Below, one piece after another: positions 63,890 through 64,000 of a DNA stretch of 64,000 nt. The DNA comes from Burkholderiales bacterium Ga0077543. GTDB lineage: Bacteria > Pseudomonadota > Gammaproteobacteria > Burkholderiales > Burkholderiaceae_C. Both the position numbers and the translations under genes were made by a program. The number at the start of each line of letters is the position of its first letter. Position 1 is the stretch's first letter. The notes beneath the pieces are model-generated. The model saw nothing but the letters and a program-made list of their open reading frames with translations. It searched no databases and was not told the DNA's origin. The DNA is taken from contig LNET01000042.1 of assembly GCA_001464055.1 (NCBI GenBank), positions 17,664 through 81,663 on the forward strand. The letters run 5' to 3'.

Positions 63890-64000
63890 ACGTGCGCCAG
63901 TAACCCGACAGCGAACGCTATGGCTTGACGATGAAGGTGTTCGAGCTGGGCACCAAGGCGCTGCAGTACCCCGAACTGGTGGGCCTGGCGAACCCGCAGA
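63874..64000 (+). pseudogene. IclR-type regulator fragment with in-frame stop (runs off right edge)
   Basis: Plus-strand codons read LRLGYVRQ, then TAA (63901-63903), then PDSERYGLTMKVFELGTKAL and QYPELVGLANPQ to the window end. The joined sequence matches the end of the winged helix and the linker helix of IclR regulators (GYVRQxxDSERYxLTxKxFELG). The first helices of the DNA-binding domain are missing and the stop splits the wing, so this is probably a truncated gene; its continuation lies outside the window. Confidence 0.6.

Overview
The window is a high-GC (roughly 70%) bacterial chromosome segment. Gene content and order (ribF-ileS-lspA, PEP-CTERM proteins, a cbb3-type oxidase, YajQ, a VC0807-family protein) point to a betaproteobacterium of the order Burkholderiales, probably near the Rubrivivax/Leptothrix/Ideonella group. 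That placement is an inference from gene families; no marker gene was compared. No rRNA, tRNA or CRISPR array was seen. The high GC content leaves very long shadow ORFs opposite most real genes, and these were left out.

Region by region: 1-10169 is a minus-strand pair, a giant DUF11/SdrD-B-repeat surface protein followed by an outer-membrane protein that runs off the left edge. 10.5-11.6 kb is scar tissue: an IS5-type transposase tail fused in frame to the C-terminal part of a carboxylesterase. 12-12.9 kb holds a small exported protein plus a membrane protein. 12.9-20.7 kb (minus) carries a large winged-helix/ATPase regulator, a methyltransferase, and an overlapping five-gene terminal-oxidase operon (ccoN-like, ccoO-like, monoheme cytochrome c, SCO, membrane protein). 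20.8-23.6 kb holds a receptor remnant, an EgtD-like methyltransferase, a VIT-family transporter and a DEDDh exonuclease. 23.6-34.2 kb contains two very large PEP-CTERM proteins in one transcription unit, divergent from a 991-residue BTAD/AAA-type regulator. 34.2-34.9 kb is a VapBC module whose toxin gene is cut by a stop codon.

34.9-54.1 kb is mostly housekeeping and catabolism: acyl-CoA ligase, MFS exporter, RsgA, two pseudouridine synthases, SDR, S10 carboxypeptidase, a tightly coupled 2OG-dioxygenase/PLP ammonia-lyase pair, a hybrid histidine kinase, MurB, YajQ, a retropepsin-like protease, a pair of acyl-CoA dehydrogenases and a P1 peptidase. 54.4-62.1 kb holds two divergent glycosyltransferases, then ribF, a short ORF with tandem Ile codons, ileS, lspA and a DUF2189 membrane protein. 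The right end (62.3-64 kb) is a second type II toxin-antitoxin module followed by debris: an IS91-type transposase remnant, the tail of a PEP-CTERM gene, and an IclR-type fragment with an in-frame stop.

The most noteworthy items are the exact 211-codon internal triplication in the larger PEP-CTERM protein and its divergent regulator; the oxidase operon with an N-terminally extended CcoN, a one-heme third subunit and no CcoQ/G/H/I; the dioxygenase/ammonia-lyase couple; possible leader ORFs upstream of ileS and the hybrid kinase; and several recently broken genes. All functional statements rest on motif recognition by eye, without database searches.
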